From NCBI GenBank assembly GCA_963920765.1, contig OY987251.1, forward strand, positions 15,131,219-15,195,218: DNA of 64,000 bases, given 5' to 3'. Source of the stretch: Ulota crispa (taxonomy: Eukaryota; Streptophyta; Bryopsida; Orthotrichales; Orthotrichaceae). The position numbers and the translations under genes are program-made. The notes below the pieces were generated by a model, which saw only the letters and a list, made by a program, of their open reading frames with translations, did no database searches and had not been told where the DNA came from. Of the stretch, positions 59,997 to 64,000 are shown one piece after another (within the stretch, counting starts at the first letter, position 1; the number at the start of each line of letters is the position of its first letter).

Positions 59997-60638
59997 CCCC
60001 TAAATGCCCAAGCCCTATCTGAGCTTCTTGGACTTTCCGTGAAAGTGAACAATCACCCTCTTCATGAATTCCATTGAGTTTTTTTCAATTGTAACCGTAC
60101 AAATTTAAGCTAAACATGTTAGAGATTACATGGAAAAAGAAAATGCAACAATATCACTTACAGTTTGAAAGATTATAATGTTTGAACATGAGGGTGTTAA
60201 AACTACAAAAGTGACTTAAAATCTTCCAATCCTTGTTTCACATGTCAAATCCAGAAAGTTGGTCACCAAAAAAAATATGAGGTTTAAGGTCATTACATGT
60301 CTAACATGAATCAATTTACGGATTTGATAATCTACTTCTACATTATTTTTAAATGAATTTCTCATGTGGATTTTTCTCCAAGCTCTAGTGTATTTGAGGC
60401 TCATTTTCAACATCTTCCAACACTAGAAAAGTCAAGATTGCAGTGGACACCCTTGTACAAAATCTCAAGTAGAAAAATCATCAACTTTTATTTCCAAAAT
60501 CAGATTTTTGATGTTGAAAGTAGACTTGAAAACAAACTTAAATTGAAAAAAGAGTATTAAAAATAATGCTTTGATAAGGTTTAATTCATCTTCAAAGTTT
60601 CCTCGCAACCCAAATTTGGTTACTTGGGTATTTAGGGG
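59997..60638. mobile_element. TTAA-flanked element (I, 642 bp), inverse sibling of C
   Basis: TTAA at 59993-59996 and 60639-60642. The ends CCCCTAAATGCCCAAG and (reverse complemented) CCCCTAAATACCCAAG match at 15 of 16 positions. The interior aligns to element C in inverse orientation, with the same 642-bp length; stretches such as TTGGTCACCAAAAAAA and CATGTCAAATCCAGAAAG find counterparts there. A related empty site is present at 18300-18303. Confidence 0.88.
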
Positions 60639-60642
60639 TTAA

Positions 60643-60825
60643 GTTCCCATAACCACCCTGACTTTGTCAATGACACCCATGGGGACGTGACGCCCATGGG
60701 TGCTCCTACCTTACTCTTGGCAACAACTGCCGAGGGCGACAACCATTTCATTGAATTTGAGCTGTTGGTAGAAATTGAATCAAAGACCTTTGAGCCCATC
60801 CAACTTTAGTTGTCTTGTATAGTTC
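60643..60825. other. Short spacer between elements I and J
   Basis: Contains GC-richer sequence (GGGGACGTGACGCCCATGGG) of unknown origin. No gene. Confidence 0.4.
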
Positions 60826-60829
60826 TAAC

Positions 60830-61192
60830 CCCTACATGCCCAAGGGAACAAAAAAATTGTCCCCTCACTACCCAAAAAATACCATGTAAGATGGGGAAAA
60901 GTATTTTTCATTCAATCTTTTTTTAGAAGTGGTAATGGAAATGTGCTCCATCATGAAATGCTAAAATAGGTTCATTGAATATCCTTGTATTGTTCTAAAC
61001 TTCAATTTGTGAGAAGATTCACAAGCACAACGTTAGGTCCCATGCTGCCCTACTTGCAATTTTTATGAGGTTGGCATGCACTATTGACCTTTGCAACTTT
61101 TGAGAACAATATTACATTGCATGGGCACATACCATAACACTGTAAAGCAACTATAGTTGGACAACCACAAGGACTAGCTAGACATTCAAGTG
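60830..61192. mobile_element. TTAA-type element (J, 363 bp), degraded
   Basis: CTAA (60826-60829) precedes CCCCTACATGCCCAAGGG. On the right, GCTAGACATTCAAGTG is followed by TTAA (61193-61196). The outer bases match only loosely. Confidence 0.5.
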
Positions 61193-61199
61193 TTAAGGA

Positions 61200-63588
61200 C
61201 ACTATGGTCTAATAGGAATTGCACTCTGAGAGGCCTCTTACACTTTGGCCCATATTCTTCAAATTCAAAGCCACACACCTTTTGTGTTGGTTGTAATGGG
61301 GCATAAGGAAGTGTCATATAGACTCTTGATTATTTTATGCCAAAGAATGATAGAATCTTGATCAATTGAAAGTTTAATTGGAAGTTATCATTTTAGACTA
61401 TGTTTCAAGTCCCAAAGCTTTTCTCCCCTTAGAAATGCTTACATGGCAACATTGTTTTAGAAGGTTTAGTGCCAAGAAAGTAAGTATTTGCTCTAAGTTG
61501 GATACAACAAATGCGGAAATTCATGTTGTGAGTGAAATTTGTTCAAAATTTTCTTGTTTAAAATAGTGATTTAATTTTAAGTATTTCTTACTCTCCTCTC
61601 CGACTCAACTTTTGGGAATTGGCTTACATGAGTATGAGAATTGCATATTGAAGAGATAGGACATGGTGTGAGTTGTCCTCCAAAAAGTGTAAGGTTTGCT
61701 CACTTATGTACTCTTTGTAAAGGTGTTTTTTTACTCAAAACCTCATTTTTTTCATTAAAATTTGGAAAACTTTTATGCACATGACGAGGTGTCAAATTCT
61801 TCAAGCTTGACATCTTGTGTGTGGTATCAAGAAAAAGACATTAAACCCTAGCTATTGGAAAAGAAGAATGAAAGTTTTTAAAATGCACTAAAAGATCACA
61901 ATTCTTTTCATGCAAAGTGGGATAGAGAAAACCACATTTAAATATAATAATTTGTGCAAAAACAATAGAGCTTTAAAGCCCTTAAGTAGAGGAGTCACAA
62001 TAGCTTAATGATGTTTGAACTTGTTTGATTTGATTTGGTTTAGCAATAAATAATAAAATTCTCAAACATATAAATGTTATGCTAGAGTTCATTTTTGTTA
62101 TACTTGTCAAAATGACAAGACTCTCTCTAACTACTTTCATTAGTACAAACAACAAATTTTCATGTAAGGTTTTGCATAAGGTCCAATAATTAGTCTAAAT
62201 TTCTAAATTTTTGAATTTATTAATGTGAACTTATGTTTTTTAAGAGTACAATTGGGAACAATTTAAAGATGATTCTAAACAAAGTGATAAATTATAGTTT
62301 CAACAATCATATTTGTAGGTTTGAATATAACACAAGAATGTTACTTGTTTATTGAAAGTTTTGAAATTAGAAGTTTTATTCCTTTTCCTAATAATGATTA
62401 ATGCATGATTACAAGAGATTTCTACAATTCTATGGATTTGAATTTTGAACTAAGACAAAACATATTTGCCTCTTGCAAATCATTAAAACTTTGAGAATGA
62501 AAATTTTAAGAAAACTATACAGAACAATCGTTATAAAACAAACACAAAATACAAGACAATTGTTGTAAAACAAACACAAGAATTGCTATGTTTTAGACTT
62601 CACACATTAGTTTTGGTTCAAAATAAGCTGCAAAGAGAGAAAAATGCTCCATTAACTACAAGCTTTGGTGTAATCAATGGGACACACTTCAAAGAAAACA
62701 AGTAAACACACTTAAACCATTAGGAAATCTTGTTCAAAATTGCACAAGAGATGCTCTAATACACCTGTTTTAATGTAGGCAAAGACTCAATATAAAAGCA
62801 GATTTAGTCTGACCCCATCAAATTGGATGAATATGCCTTTTCTATTTGACTGCCAAGCTTCCAAACTTTCAAAGGTCCAAAAAAAACACATATAGAGCAA
62901 TTGAGTGCCATTCTAAAATAACTCATTAGAAACAATGTCATAGGTTGTTCTCAAAACTGTTATCATTAGATGTAATAGTCGAAAATACAGAACATGATCT
63001 GTAACTCTAACGCAGTTGCTATAGCTCCACTAGGATAGAATACATCACTGTTATCAAGGCAGAAGTAAGGCGACGCCCAATGTAGATATAATGAAGTCAC
63101 AGAAGCTCTTTGATATCGAAACCTTGAAGCTGCACAAATGTTAGCATGCTCTTTTAGAAAAAGAGATAGGCACATTGATATCATGTTGCTAAAATTGACA
63201 TACAAGATTGATCTCTCGCAAACTCAGCAAACTCACAGAATAAGCTTTTGTCAAAATACCGGGCCTTGGTGTAACCACTTAACAATATATCTTACTAGAT
63301 TAGTTCAAATAACAAGGATTGACAACCGCTAAGCTCGACTTGGTGCAGTGCTGCAATTATGTACAATATGCACTAAAATATATGCATGTGAGACTTTTCA
63401 CTAAAAGTTAAGTGGCATACCCGTAAGATTGTCAAGAGAATAATAACCCCAGAGTTCCACAATGAGTGTATAAGAATGGGTGTGGCCAAAGTGCGAGTTT
63501 GTGCATAGGCCAAGCCCAGTACAATCCCTGCCAGGCCACCAAGGAGTTAGCTAGAATCAGAATACTAAAAATTCTCTGCACAAATCTC
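61200..63588. other. AT-rich intergenic DNA
   Basis: About 2.4 kb without a supported gene. A short imperfect direct repeat containing TGTAAAACAAACACAA/TATAAAACAAACACAA lies at about 62525-62582. Confidence 0.5.
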
Positions 63589-63590
63589 TA

Positions 63591-64000
63591 CTCCCTCTGT
63601 TTCTGAAAGAATCCCGGATTCATGCTTTTTTTCTGTTTCAGAAAAAAACCCGTGTTTGTCTCTTGAGTTGATTTTAATTTATTTTAAATCCTATGCTTAT
63701 CTCTAAAATGAAATAAACTACTTAGCATGTTTGGTGATATATTTTGGGCTTTTTATGCTCATTGATTGCTAATGTTAGCATTATAAACTTGATTTAGTGA
63801 TTTTTGTTTGCAAATTTTGCCTATCATTAAGCTGGAATCATCAATAATATCAACAAAAAGATTTGGTTTTTTGGCTAACTTGTTCTTTACTTGTATTGAC
63901 ACGATTCATATCAATCATTTTTCTAACCATTTGTGACAATAACAAAACACTTGAAATTTCAAAACTTTGGTACTAATTTTCTCTCCTTTTTAAAAAACCT
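63591..64000 (+). mobile_element. Stowaway/mariner-like terminus, truncated by the window edge
   Basis: TA (63589-63590) followed by CTCCCTCTGTTTCTGAAAGA is very close to the plant Tc1/mariner terminus CTCCCTCCGTTTC. A second CTGTTTCAGAAAAAAACCCG follows at about 63632, as subterminal repeats of such elements do. The far end is not in the window, so it may be a long mariner-like element or a truncated copy. The end coordinate is simply the window limit. Confidence 0.5.

Noticed and set aside
2635-61192. Interpretation of CCCTAAA termini as interstitial telomere repeats
   Set aside because: Each is a single unit at a transposon end beside TTAA, not a tandem (CCCTAAA)n array.
1-64000. CRISPR arrays, rRNA or tRNA genes
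   Set aside because: No regularly spaced direct repeats with unique spacers and no tRNA T-loop/acceptor pairing were seen. The intron-bearing plant genes rule out a prokaryotic context.

Overview
The window looks like nuclear DNA of a land plant. It holds a plastid-type ClpB disaggregase with a transit-peptide-like N-terminus, a plant-style UBX protein of the UBXN4/PUX11 type, and a tiny arabinogalactan peptide, all in compact GT-AG intron-containing genes. These sit in very AT-rich DNA packed with small transposons. The ClpB exons are strikingly GC-rich at third positions. I cannot name the species; a non-seed plant (bryophyte, lycophyte or fern) is a guess, not a demonstration.

Layout: 0.3-0.6 kb is a 25-bp minisatellite. 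At 2.6-3.5 kb lies a TTAA-flanked element. An arabinogalactan-peptide gene is at 4.95-5.16 kb (+). 5.5-12.7 kb is gene-poor with small DNA transposons. At 12.7-13.5 kb two foldback elements are nested directly upstream of the UBX gene (13.73-17.64 kb, +). ClpB copy 1 occupies 19.88-24.57 kb (-). 25-53.8 kb is a long AT-rich desert with almost no genes; one small secreted-peptide candidate at 29.77-30.18 kb is uncertain. ClpB copy 2 is at 53.89-58.82 kb (-), in the same orientation as copy 1. 59.4-64 kb is a cluster of transposons and gene-poor DNA.

Three things stand out. (1) About a dozen non-autonomous elements, 220-955 bp long, have ends close to CCCCTAAAKGNCCAAG and lie between TTAA sites. 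This is the hallmark of the piggyBac superfamily, which is not commonly reported from land plants. One of them has a related empty site within this window. (2) The two ClpB genes share about 2.49 kb that appears base-identical, introns included, while their 5' exons, 5' introns and 3' ends have diverged. That is the signature of recent gene conversion. (3) Several long-palindrome MITE families carry 8-9 bp target duplications (MULE-like). Two are nested so that the older element's duplication is only recovered when the younger one is removed, and this nest abuts the likely TATA box of the UBX gene.

The genes do not form a pathway in the operon sense. ClpB (plastid protein disaggregation) and the UBX protein (a CDC48/p97 adaptor, probably at the ER) both belong to protein quality control by AAA+ machines, but their proximity is probably coincidental.
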